A DNA stretch of 13,173 nucleotides from Gemmataceae bacterium (GCA_020847555.1 JADLBT010000553.1:1-13173), one strand, 5' to 3'; counted from the stretch's first letter, positions 1 to 6,860 are shown. Translations and numbers: made by a program. Notes: generated from the sequence alone by a model not told the origin.

Positions 1-263
1 GTGTCCACGGCGCCCTCCGCCTTCAGCTGCTTCAGGAGCGCGGTGAAATCCACGGGGCAGGAAACCGGGACGAACGCGGCGCTGGGCGGGAGGCCGTCCA
101 CCTGAAGCGTGACCGAGAACCAGCGATACTTCTTGCGATTGAGCCCCTCGGGCGCCGCCTTCGACGCGGGCGGCTGCGCAACGGGGTCGGGGGACGAATC
201 GCACGCACCCGCCAGGAGGGCAAGGGCGACGGTCAGGAGCAGGGCAATGTGCTGGACCCGCAT
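1..263 (-). CDS. Putative lipoprotein, N-terminal part only (runs off the left edge)
   Basis: The reading frame opens at an ATG (complement of 261-263) and stays open to base 1, so only the first 87 codons are visible. The protein starts MRVQHIALLLTVALALLAGA followed by Cys21. This is a short basic start, a hydrophobic core and an AGAC-type lipobox, as expected for a lipoprotein signal peptide. The -3 residue is Ala rather than the usual Leu, so lipidation is probable rather than certain. A Pro/Ser/Ala-rich linker (about 22-37) follows, then a beta-rich stretch (KKYRWFSVTLQVDGL, later PVDFTALLKQLKAEGAVDT) that looks like the beginning of an exported beta-sandwich domain. I do not recognise the family. 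A GGAG ribosome-binding site lies 4-5 bases before the ATG. The gene lies downstream of the sigma gene, with a strong hairpin between them, and is probably separately transcribed. Confidence 0.65.
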   Translation of the reverse strand, partial: MRVQHIALLLTVALALLAGACDSSPDPVAQPPASKAAPEGLNRKKYRWFSVTLQVDGLPPSAAFVPVSCPVDFTALLKQLKAEGAVD

Positions 264-421
264 GCGGCTCCCGGACAAGGGGTTGCCCTCGATCCCTGCG
301 CGAGGCGAGTCGCCGTTGGGGCAGGGCTGGAGGGAGGAGAGACGGGCGCGCCGCTCTCACGGGCTGTTGTAAGAAGGCGAGGAGATAAAAGGTAGGTGCT
401 GCGAGGGTTGGGCGCCGTCGC

Positions 422-482
422 ACCAGCCCGGAGCGTCAGCGGCGGGCACCCCAGGCGCCCGGCGCTGACGCTCCGGGCTGGT
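422..482. repeat. Long perfect palindrome (type A) abutting the sigma-factor stop codon
   Basis: Two 20-base arms (422-441 and 463-482) are exact reverse complements around a 21-base centre. The centre adds an inner 5-bp stem (443-447 with 457-461), so a hairpin of about 25 bp could form. The right arm overlaps the last base of the sigma stop codon. The arms contain AGCCCGGAGCGTCAGC. In RNA from the minus strand the hairpin would directly follow the sigma gene. No U-run follows it at once, so it is not a classic intrinsic terminator, though it could stop transcription or protect the 3' end. The length and perfection suggest a dispersed palindromic element. Confidence 0.85.
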
Positions 483-1225
483 CATCCGCGCCGCCGCTGC
501 AGCGCGTCCTTGCAGTATTCCAGCAGGCCCAGCCCGATTACTTCCTGCTCCAGTTCGTCCGGCGTCGGCCGATCCAGCGTGCGGGCCACCTCGTCGAGGA
601 GCAGATCGGTAAACTTCTCGCGGGCGTGGTGGAGGCGGTTGCGCACCCATTCGGCCGAGACGGTCTTGCCGAGTTGTGCGGCCAGGCGCTCGGCCATCTC
701 CGGCGAGCGCAGGTCCGGGTTGTCGAGCCGGAAGCGGAGCACGGTGTGGAACGGCTGGCCGGTCTGGCGCTCGATGCGTTCGAGCGCCTGCCAGGTGCGC
801 GCCATCAGCTCGGCGCGCCAGGCGGTCAGGAACGCCTCGTCGTCCTCGGATCCCGGAGACGCCTGCTCGGCGACCGGCTCGGGGGCATCGGCCGTGAGCG
901 GGGCGTGCTGGCGCTGGCGGCGGCGATGGTAGTCGGTCACCAGGTTCGACAGGGCGGTCTTGAGGAACGACCGGAAGCGCCCGCGGCTCGGGTCGGCGTT
1001 GCGGAACTGGCCGCGCAGCAGGCGCAGGGCGAACTCCTGGAACAGCTCGTCGGCCGCGTCCTGACTGTGGGAGGCGCCGAGGAGGTAGCGGTAGACGGCC
1101 GGGCCGTAGTGCTCCAGCAGGCGCTGCTGCGCGGCCGTGGAGCCGTCCACGGGGCTCTGGTGCGCCTGGCGCACAACGGTCCAGAGCGTGTCGAGGTGGC
1201 TCAGATGCTGGTCGGGCTGATCCAC
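482..1225 (-). CDS. ECF-type RNA polymerase sigma factor (sigma-70 family)
   Basis: The gene encodes 247 residues of an extracytoplasmic-function-like sigma factor, which would direct RNA polymerase to a small set of promoters. Region 2 lies at about residues 30-106: DAADELFQEFALRLL matches region 2.2, and RGRFRSFLKTALSNLVTDYHRRR matches regions 2.3-2.4. A variable acidic, Pro-rich linker (107-132) leads to region 4 (about 150-215), whose helix-turn-helix is around TVSAEWVRNRLHHAREKF. The tail DELEQEVIGLGLLEYCK resembles planctomycete members from memory. I chose the GTG at 1223-1225 because GAGGGAGG sits five bases upstream. A GTG at 1258 in the same frame would add 11 residues but has no comparable site. 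No anti-sigma factor or protein kinase is adjacent. The D-aminoacylase gene ends 42 bases upstream on the same strand, so the two may be co-transcribed. Confidence 0.88.
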   Translation of the reverse strand: MDQPDQHLSHLDTLWTVVRQAHQSPVDGSTAAQQRLLEHYGPAVYRYLLGASHSQDAADELFQEFALRLLRGQFRNADPSRGRFRSFLKTALSNLVTDYHRRRQRQHAPLTADAPEPVAEQASPGSEDDEAFLTAWRAELMARTWQALERIERQTGQPFHTVLRFRLDNPDLRSPEMAERLAAQLGKTVSAEWVRNRLHHAREKFTDLLLDEVARTLDRPTPDELEQEVIGLGLLEYCKDALQRRRG

Positions 1226-1230
1226 GTCCG

Positions 1231-1238
1231 CCTCCCTC
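1231..1238 (-). promoter_or_regulatory. Ribosome-binding site that sets the sigma-factor start
   Basis: The minus strand reads GAGGGAGG five bases before the GTG at 1223-1225. It is the strongest Shine-Dalgarno match in this spacer and supports the shorter sigma-factor start over the upstream GTG at 1256-1258. Confidence 0.7.
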
Positions 1239-1267
1239 GAAATGGCGCGCGTTCCCACGTTGTCGGG

Positions 1268-2833
1268 TCAGGTCGGCCGGGCCGGGTCGCCGCGCCGCAG
1301 ACCGCGGCCCGGAAGCGCCTGGGTTCGCTCTCCATTGTGCAACACCGGCGCGCCGTTTACCAGCACATGGGTGACCCCTTCCGCGAGGTGCCGCCCGTCG
1401 TCGTAGGTCGAGCGGTCGGCGATCCGGCCCGGGTCGAACACCACCACGTCGGCCGCCATCCCCTCGCGCAGCAGTCCGCGGTCGCGCAGCTGGAAGCGCC
1501 GGGCGGCGTGCGCCGCCAGGTGCTGCACCGCCTGCTCCAGCGTCCAGACGCCCGCGCGGACGTAGTGGCCGAGGTAGCGGGCGAAGCACCCGCAGCCGCG
1601 CGGGTGCGGGCGGCTGCCGGTGTAGATGCCGTCGCTGCCGCCCATCATCGCCGGGTGGCGGATCAGCGCCCGGACGTCCCCCTCGTCGCGCTCCCGATGC
1701 GGGACGATGCAACCGGCCGCCAGTCCCGACGCCTCCAGGACGTTGCAGACGAACTCCCCCGGCGCCTGCCCCGCGTCGCGCGCCGCCTGCTCCAGCGGCC
1801 ACCCCTCGTACCGGCGGTACTGCGGAGCCGAGACGAAGCTGAGGCGTACCGTCTCCAGCGGGATCCGCGGGGCCGCGAACCAGTCGGTCAGGCGGGCGCG
1901 CTGGACCGGGTCGCGCAGCCGGGCCAGGGTCGGCTCGACACCGCCCTCCTGGAACCACGGCGGCAGCGCCACCATCGCCAGGATCGAGCTGCCGGCGAGG
2001 TAGCAGTACAGGTCATACGTGACATCGATACCGGCGGCCCGCCCGGCGTCCACCCTCGGCAACGCGAGGTCGGCCCGGCTGTTGAAGTGCGACACATGGA
2101 CGCCGACGCCCGCCTCGCGGCCGATCCGCAACACCTCGTCCAGCGCTCCGCCGAGCCCCTCCGGGTCGTACCGCCGTATGTGGCTGACATAAACGCCCCC
2201 GTAAGGCGCCATTTCCCGGCACAGGGCGATCAGCTCGTCCGTCTCGGCGTATCGGCTCGGGATGTAGTCCATGCCGGTGGACAGGCCAACCGCCCCCTGG
2301 TCCATCGCCTCGCGCAGGATTGCCCCCATCCGCTGCAGTTCGACGGCGGTGGGCGGGCGCGTCTCCATGCCCATCACCTCCAGGCGCAGGTTGCCGTTGG
2401 GCACCAGACAGGCGACGTTGAGGGCGCAGCTGCCGTCGAAGCAGGCCAGGTAGTCGGCCATGCTGGACCACTTCTGCCCGAGGTCCGGGGTGCCGCTGAA
2501 CCCGGCGGTGTAGCGCCGCATGTAGGCGAGGGTGGCGGCTGACGCGGGGGCCATGGCGACGCCGTCCTGGCCGAGGATGTAGGTGGTGACGCCCTGGCGG
2601 ATCGCCGCCTCGTGGTGCGGGTCGGCGAGGAGCATCAGGTCGCCGTGGACGTGGGCGTCGATGAACCCGGGCGCGACGACCTGGCCGGCGGCGTCGAGGC
2701 GGAGGCGGGCCGGGGCGCTGCCGAGTCGGCCGACAGCGACGATGCGGTCGCCGCGCACGCCGATATCGGCGTGGAACCAGGGCAAGCCGGTGCCGTCGAT
2801 GACTCTGCCGTTCGCGATCAGGACGTCGAACAT
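1268..2833 (-). CDS. N-acyl-D-amino-acid deacylase family amidohydrolase (D-aminoacylase-like)
   Basis: The 521-residue protein is a zinc-dependent amidohydrolase of the D-aminoacylase family, which hydrolyses N-acyl-D-amino acids to D-amino acids and a carboxylate. The N-terminal strand domain begins FDVLIANGRVIDGTG. The barrel motif PGFIDAHVHGD gives the metal ligands H61 and H63. H218 (VSHIR) and H249 (VSHF) fill the other histidine positions, and GGSDGI supplies the catalytic Asp (D401). HPRGCGCFARYLGHYVR (410-426) and the C-terminal EGMAADVVVFDP strand are family hallmarks. The position of the bridging Cys in the Alcaligenes enzyme (GNCG) is Asp90 here (GQDG), marking a divergent subgroup whose substrate may differ. 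GAGGAGA lies about six bases before the ATG. No signal peptide is seen, so it is probably cytoplasmic. It could act on D-amino-acid derivatives from peptidoglycan, but the substrate is not shown by the sequence. Confidence 0.87.
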   Translation of the reverse strand: MFDVLIANGRVIDGTGLPWFHADIGVRGDRIVAVGRLGSAPARLRLDAAGQVVAPGFIDAHVHGDLMLLADPHHEAAIRQGVTTYILGQDGVAMAPASAATLAYMRRYTAGFSGTPDLGQKWSSMADYLACFDGSCALNVACLVPNGNLRLEVMGMETRPPTAVELQRMGAILREAMDQGAVGLSTGMDYIPSRYAETDELIALCREMAPYGGVYVSHIRRYDPEGLGGALDEVLRIGREAGVGVHVSHFNSRADLALPRVDAGRAAGIDVTYDLYCYLAGSSILAMVALPPWFQEGGVEPTLARLRDPVQRARLTDWFAAPRIPLETVRLSFVSAPQYRRYEGWPLEQAARDAGQAPGEFVCNVLEASGLAAGCIVPHRERDEGDVRALIRHPAMMGGSDGIYTGSRPHPRGCGCFARYLGHYVRAGVWTLEQAVQHLAAHAARRFQLRDRGLLREGMAADVVVFDPGRIADRSTYDDGRHLAEGVTHVLVNGAPVLHNGERTQALPGRGLRRGDPARPT

Positions 2834-2865
2834 ACGGGTCTCCTCGGATGGCGTGAAGTCCGGGT

Positions 2866-2871
2866 ATTATA
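2866..2871 (-). promoter_or_regulatory. Candidate -10 box for the D-aminoacylase/sigma unit
   Basis: The minus strand reads TATAAT, a perfect -10 consensus, 33 bases upstream of the D-aminoacylase ATG and in an AT-rich patch of otherwise GC-rich DNA. No good -35 hexamer is seen 16-18 bases further upstream. Predicted from sequence only. Confidence 0.4.
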
Positions 2872-2905
2872 GAAGCTGTTCGAGCAGCCTTCCCTGGTAG
2901 AAGCC

Positions 2906-2940
2906 CGCCCGCGCGATCTCATTGTACGCGCGAGCGGGCG
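2906..2940. promoter_or_regulatory. Inverted repeat in the divergent promoter region (possible operator)
   Basis: CGCCCGC at 2906-2912 pairs with GCGGGCG at 2934-2940. Beyond a two-base bulge, GCG (2913-2915) can pair with CGC (2929-2931). It lies between the divergently read D-aminoacylase and Nudix genes and overlaps the proposed Nudix -35 box, so a regulator site is possible. In such GC-rich DNA a chance match is also plausible. Confidence 0.25.
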
Positions 2941-2950
2941 CGGGTAGATT
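2922..2950 (+). promoter_or_regulatory. Candidate promoter of the Nudix gene
   Basis: TTGTAC (2922-2927) and TAGATT (2945-2950) are separated by 17 bases. Each matches the sigma-70 hexamers only partly (3 of 6 and 4 of 6). The implied start near 2957 leaves a leader of about 46 bases before the ATG at 3003. Weak, but the best match in the spacer. Confidence 0.27.
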
Positions 2951-3002
2951 GGGCGGCGGGTTCGCAACCGCGACGGCGATCAACCAGAAAGCAGGGATCG
3001 CG

Positions 3003-3473
3003 ATGAGCGAGAAGCAAGAATACTGCTACGAATTCCCGCGGGCGTCCGTGACGGCGGACATCCTCCTCGTCACGACGGAGCGGCGGCCGCGCGTCCTGCT
3101 GATCCGGCGCAGGCACGACCCGTTCGCCGGCATGTGGGCGCTACCGGGCGGGTTCATCGACATGGACGAGACCCTGGAGGCGACGGCGCGGCGCGAACTG
3201 CGGGAGGAGACGGGCCTGGAGGTCGAGAGGCTGGAGCAAGTCCACACGTTCGGCGACCCGGGGCGCGATCCGCGCGGCCGGACGGTCAGCGTCGCGTACC
3301 TCGCGCGCGTCGATCCCGTCCGGCTGGCTCCGCGCGCCGCCGACGACGCCGCCGCAATCGAGTGGTATCTCCTGGACGCTCTGCCGGCACTGGCGTTCGA
3401 CCATGCGAAGATCCTCGCCCTCGCCCGAACACGGCTGGCCGGCGCCCAAGAATGCTCGTCCGGCAGCGAATAA
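3003..3473 (+). CDS. Nudix hydrolase, ADP-ribose pyrophosphatase-like
   Basis: The 156-residue protein has a complete Nudix box. G50, E56 and R64-E65-L66-R67-E68-E69-T70-G71-L72 fit GX5EX7REUXEEXGU exactly, with the catalytic glutamates at 65, 68 and 69 binding divalent metal. Family members split nucleoside diphosphates linked to another group. The segment FGDPGRDPRGRTVSVAYLARV (about 83-103) is typical of ADP-ribose pyrophosphatase-like and NrtR-related Nudix domains. There is no C-terminal winged helix, so this is an enzyme rather than an NrtR regulator. The ATG at 3003 is preferred because AGGGA lies five bases before it. A TTG at 2922 in frame would add a low-complexity extension lying in the promoter region. 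The gene faces a nicotinamidase across a 144-base spacer, which supports a role in NAD or ADP-ribose turnover. Confidence 0.88.
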   Translation: MSEKQEYCYEFPRASVTADILLVTTERRPRVLLIRRRHDPFAGMWALPGGFIDMDETLEATARRELREETGLEVERLEQVHTFGDPGRDPRGRTVSVAYLARVDPVRLAPRAADDAAAIEWYLLDALPALAFDHAKILALARTRLAGAQECSSGSE

Positions 3474-3487
3474 CTGAGGGATCTGTC

Positions 3488-3513
3488 CTCGCGCGGGCGC
3501 TGTGCCGCGCGAG
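3488..3513 (+). terminator. GC-rich hairpin after the Nudix gene, possible terminator
   Basis: CTCGCGCGG (3488-3496) and CCGCGCGAG (3505-3513) form a perfect 9-bp stem with an 8-base loop, 14 bases after the Nudix TAA. No T-run follows, so it would be a weak or factor-assisted stop. It lies between two convergent genes, where a bidirectional stop makes sense. Confidence 0.35.
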
Positions 3514-3530
3514 TCCAACCCACCCCCACC

Positions 3531-3588
3531 GAGGGGGCGGAACGGCTCCCCGACACACCCGGAGACGGAGAGCGCGGACCGCCCCCTC
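3531..3588. repeat. Inverted repeat in the convergent spacer
   Basis: GAGGGGGCGG (3531-3540) and CCGCCCCCTC (3579-3588) are exact reverse complements enclosing 38 bases. With the hairpin at 3488-3513 it fills most of the spacer between the Nudix and nicotinamidase genes. It may help stop transcription from either side; no T-rich tail is present. Confidence 0.4.
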
Positions 3589-3617
3589 ACTGACGCTGCG
3601 GGCTCGGACGGCGCCGG

Positions 3618-4220
3618 CTAATCGGCGGCGGCCAGGATCTCGTCGGTCGTGACGTACTCGATTCCGAGGGCGCGCCCCTCAGCGCGGGCGCTCGCCTGGA
3701 ACAACCCGGCGGCCGGCACGTCGATACCGGCGCTGGCATCCTCTGCCAGGAGAACGCGAAACCCGGCCCGGCGCAGGTCGCGGGCCGCGTGGAAACAGCA
3801 GATGTTGGCCGCCAGACCGCACACGATCACGGCCTCAATCCCGCTCGCTCGCAGCAGGTGCTCGAACCCCGGATGCTGGGCGGTGACGGCGTAGGCGTCC
3901 CGGTCCGGGTCGAACCCCTTGCGCCACACCGTCTGAAACCGCTCCGTTTCCAGATCGGGGAGGAAGTCGGCCCCGGGCGTCCCCATGACGCAATGCGGCG
4001 GATAGATGTTATCGCGCCGGCCGTAAAAACTGCAGTGATCGGGCGGGTGCCAGTCCTGGCTGGCGTCGATGCGGCCCCACGGGTGGCGGAGCAGGCGGTT
4101 GACGACGGACACGATTTCCAACCCGCCGGGAACGGGCAGTTCGTCGGGGCACAGGGCAGTGAAGCCTCGCTGCGCATCGACAACGAGCAGGCAGGTCCGA
4201 CGAGAGGAGAATGGGTCCAT
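3618..4220 (-). CDS. pncA: Nicotinamidase (isochorismatase superfamily)
   Basis: The 200-residue protein should hydrolyse nicotinamide to nicotinate and ammonia, the first step of the deamidating NAD salvage route. All key positions are present: catalytic D15 (VVDAQRGF), K101 (WRKGFDP) and nucleophile C141 (CGLAANIC), and the metal ligands D56, H58 (QDWHPPDHCSF) and H76 (YPPHCVMGT). The DWHP...HCSF and PPHCV blocks set nicotinamidases apart from general isochorismatases, and the length matches bacterial PncA. The ATG at 4218-4220 has GAGGAA five bases upstream. It lies 97 bases downstream of the UvrA-type gene on the same strand and could be read through from it, but the spacer is long enough for its own promoter. 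It faces the Nudix gene, and the pairing fits NAD metabolism. A related amidase activity cannot be excluded. Confidence 0.85.
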   Translation of the reverse strand: MDPFSSRRTCLLVVDAQRGFTALCPDELPVPGGLEIVSVVNRLLRHPWGRIDASQDWHPPDHCSFYGRRDNIYPPHCVMGTPGADFLPDLETERFQTVWRKGFDPDRDAYAVTAQHPGFEHLLRASGIEAVIVCGLAANICCFHAARDLRRAGFRVLLAEDASAGIDVPAAGLFQASARAEGRALGIEYVTTDEILAAAD

Positions 4221-4317
4221 GAGGGTTCCTCACTGCCACGCGGGCGGGGGCCGCCAAGAAGATCGAGGTAAAGCTGAAGGTCAGCGGCGGCTGAAGCAGG
4301 GGTCGGGCCGTGCTCGC

Positions 4318-6849
4318 CTACGCGGGCGGAAGGACGCGACGCAGCCAGCGCCCGGTGCGCGACTCGGGCGCCGTCGCGACCTCCTCCGGAGTGCCCGCGG
4401 CGACGACTCGCCCACCATCGGCGCCGGCGCCCGGCCCCAGGTCGATGATGTGGTCGGCGCACTTGAGCACGTCGAGATCGTGTTCGATCACGACCAGCGA
4501 GTGCCCCGTCCCGACCAGCCGGTCGAAGCAGTCCAGCAGTCGAGCCACGTCCGCCGGGTGCAGGCCGGTCGTCGGCTCGTCCAGCAGGAACAGGCAGCGC
4601 GGCCGGCGGCTCGACGCCAGGTGTCCGGCAAGCTTGAGCCGCTGACTCTCGCCGCCCGACAGCGTGCCCGCCGGCTGGCCGAGGCGCAGGTAGTCCAGCC
4701 CCACGTCGATCAGCAGCTTTAGCCGGCGCTCGATGGTCGGCTGAGCGCGGAAGAACCGAAACGCCTCGCGCACCGTCAGATCGAGCACCTCGGCGATGTT
4801 CAGGCTGCGCACCTTCACGTTCAAAATCTCGCGCTTGTAGCGCGTCCCACCGCACTCCGGGCAGGTGATCGTCACGTCGGCGAGGAACTGCATGTCCACC
4901 GTCAGCGTGCCCTGGCCGGCACACGTCTCGCACCGGCCGCCGGGCTGGTTGAAGCTGAACGCGGGCGGCCCGAAGTTGCGGACGCGGGCCTCGGTCGTAT
5001 CGGCGAACACCTCGCGGATGTCGTCGAACACCTTGACGTAGGTGGCCGGGTTGCTGCGGGCGGTACGGCCGAGCGGCGCCTGATCCATCAACACCACGTC
5101 GCCGAGCGCGCCGGCGCCGAGCACCTCCGCTGGCGCCGAGCCGCGCTCGCCCTTCTTGCCCAGGCGCCCGCGCAGGGCCGGGTAGAGCGTCTCCTGCACC
5201 AGGGCGCTCTTGCCGGCCCCGCTCACGCCGGTCACGACACACAGCACGCCGAGCGGAAACTCGACTGTCAGATCCTTCAGGTTGTGCGTCTGTGCTCTGA
5301 CGAGGCGCAGGCTGCCGTGCGTGAGTGCGCGGCGGTGCGAGGGGACGGTGATGAGCCGGCGTCCCGACAGGTAGCCGCCGGTCGTGGACTCCTCACACGC
5401 GGGCAGCCCTTCAGGCGGCCCCTGGTAAACGATGGTGCCGCCCTCCTCTCCGGCACCAGGGCCAAGGTCCACGACGCAGTCGGCCGCGCGGATGACGTCG
5501 GCATCGTGTTCGACCACGACCAGCGTGTTACCGCTATCGCGCAGCCGCAGCACGACCCCGAGCACCTTTTCCGCGTCGCTGGGGTGCAGGCCGGCCGTCG
5601 GTTCGTCGAGGACGTACAGGGCGTTGACGAGGTTCGATGCCAGCGCGGTCGTCAGCCGCAGGCGCTGGCTCTCGCCGGTGGACAGGGTACGGGCCGAGCG
5701 ATCCAGGGTGAGGTAGCCCAGCTCGACCGCCAACAAATAATCGAGGCGGGCGCGGATCTGGTCCAGCAGCAACCGCCCCGCCACCGCGTGCTCGGGAGGG
5801 AGCGGCAGCGCCGCACAGAACACCGCGAACTCGCGCACCGTCAGGGCGGACAACTCGGCGATGGTCCGCCCGCCGAGGCGCGCGATGCCCGCCACCTCAC
5901 CCAGGCGGGTGCCGCGGCACGCCGGGCAGATTGAGGCCGGCGCCGCCTCCACTTCGCCCTCGTCCGCGTGTTTCTTCCTCCCCTTCCCTCTGCTCGCCGC
6001 GCCGGTCCCCTCGCAGACCGGGCAGACGCCGAGCGGGTCGTTGAAGCTGAACAGCCGCGGCTCCAGTGGCGGGTACTCGATCCCGCAGCGCGGGCAGCGT
6101 GGCCGCTGGTCGAAGAGGAGCGGCTCGCCGTCGGTCAACAGCGCCATCCTGCCCTCGCCGCGCGCGAAGGCCGTCTCGATCGAATCGGTCAATCGTTCCG
6201 GCGCCGCCTTCCCGGCCTCCAGCCGATCGACAAGCACAACCGCGGGTTCCGTCTCCCCGAACGACGGCAGTTCGGCCTCGCCCAGCCGGTACACGGTCGG
6301 GCCGATCTGCACGCGCACGAACCCCTCTTCATTCAGGCCGGCGGCCCACTCCGCCACGTCAGCGCCGGGTTCGGGGCGTGCGGGGAAGCCGACCGAGAAG
6401 CGCGTTCCCGCCGGCAGGCGCTCGACCGCGTCCGCGACGGCAGCGGTCGATGCGGGACGGACCTCCTGGCCGCAGCGCGTGCAGTGGACGACGCCGGCGC
6501 GGGCAAACAGCAGGCGCAGGTAATCGACGATCTCGGTCAGGGTGCCGACCGTGGCGCGCGGGCCGCGCGGCTGGAAGCGCTGGCCGACGGCGATGGCGGG
6601 CGGGAGGTTGTCGAGGCGGTCCGCGTCTGGCCTGTCCAGCCGTTCGAGGAACTGCCGCGTGTAGGGGGAGAAACTTTGCAGGTAGCGGCGCTGCGCCTCG
6701 GCGTAGAGGGTGTCGAACGCGAGGCTGCTCTTGCCCGACCCGCTCACCCCGGTAAAGGCGATCAGCCGGCGCAGCGGCAGATCGACGTCCACGTTCCGCA
6801 GGTTGTGGACGCGCACCCCGCGCAGCTCGATCCTCGGCGTGTCGGTCAT
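4318..6849 (-). CDS. uvrA: UvrA-type excinuclease ATPase, shortened variant lacking the insertion domain
   Basis: The 843-residue protein carries two ABC ATPase modules of the UvrA family, the damage sensor of nucleotide excision repair. Module I has Walker A GVSGSGKSS (34-42), signature LSTGESQ (389-395) and Walker B LYVLDEP (411-417). Module II has GVSGAGKSA (541-549), LSGGESQ (730-736) and LFLLDEP (753-759). Zinc modules are C252/C255/C276/C279 and C640/C643/C663/C666. Residues about 130-245, including EEGFVRVQIGPTVYRL and VVLVDRLEAG, match the UvrB-binding region of full UvrA. The roughly 100-residue insertion domain that normally follows the first zinc module is replaced by a short Lys/Glu-rich linker (284-306), explaining the length against about 940 for E. 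coli UvrA. Signature I has Thr where Gly is usual. The frame stays open far upstream, but homology starts at MTDTPRIEL, with AAGGG four bases before this ATG. It may be a paralogue rather than the main UvrA. Confidence 0.85.
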   Translation of the reverse strand: MTDTPRIELRGVRVHNLRNVDVDLPLRRLIAFTGVSGSGKSSLAFDTLYAEAQRRYLQSFSPYTRQFLERLDRPDADRLDNLPPAIAVGQRFQPRGPRATVGTLTEIVDYLRLLFARAGVVHCTRCGQEVRPASTAAVADAVERLPAGTRFSVGFPARPEPGADVAEWAAGLNEEGFVRVQIGPTVYRLGEAELPSFGETEPAVVLVDRLEAGKAAPERLTDSIETAFARGEGRMALLTDGEPLLFDQRPRCPRCGIEYPPLEPRLFSFNDPLGVCPVCEGTGAASRGKGRKKHADEGEVEAAPASICPACRGTRLGEVAGIARLGGRTIAELSALTVREFAVFCAALPLPPEHAVAGRLLLDQIRARLDYLLAVELGYLTLDRSARTLSTGESQRLRLTTALASNLVNALYVLDEPTAGLHPSDAEKVLGVVLRLRDSGNTLVVVEHDADVIRAADCVVDLGPGAGEEGGTIVYQGPPEGLPACEESTTGGYLSGRRLITVPSHRRALTHGSLRLVRAQTHNLKDLTVEFPLGVLCVVTGVSGAGKSALVQETLYPALRGRLGKKGERGSAPAEVLGAGALGDVVLMDQAPLGRTARSNPATYVKVFDDIREVFADTTEARVRNFGPPAFSFNQPGGRCETCAGQGTLTVDMQFLADVTITCPECGGTRYKREILNVKVRSLNIAEVLDLTVREAFRFFRAQPTIERRLKLLIDVGLDYLRLGQPAGTLSGGESQRLKLAGHLASSRRPRCLFLLDEPTTGLHPADVARLLDCFDRLVGTGHSLVVIEHDLDVLKCADHIIDLGPGAGADGGRVVAAGTPEEVATAPESRTGRWLRRVLPPA

Positions 6850-6860
6850 GATGCCCTTGC

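Noticed and set aside
422..482. Palindrome as a classic intrinsic terminator of the sigma gene.
   Set aside because: The stem is strong but no T-run follows on the minus strand; the nearest T-rich stretch is about 30 bases away. Kept as a repeat with possible terminator effect.
626..2542. Long open frame on the plus strand across the sigma and D-aminoacylase genes.
   Set aside because: It is antisense to two recognisable proteins and has the Arg/Ala/Val/Gln-rich composition of an antisense GC-rich frame.
4221..4317. A short plus-strand peptide ending AKKIEVKLKVSGG in the spacer between the nicotinamidase and UvrA genes, possibly a gene remnant.
   Set aside because: Only about 23 codons lie between stops, there is no start codon with a ribosome-binding site, and no family can be recognised. 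Nothing else was seen in this spacer.
3827..5242. Long minus-strand frame overlapping the end of UvrA and the nicotinamidase.
   Set aside because: It encodes low-complexity Arg/Ala/Gly sequence and competes with two well-supported genes in other frames.
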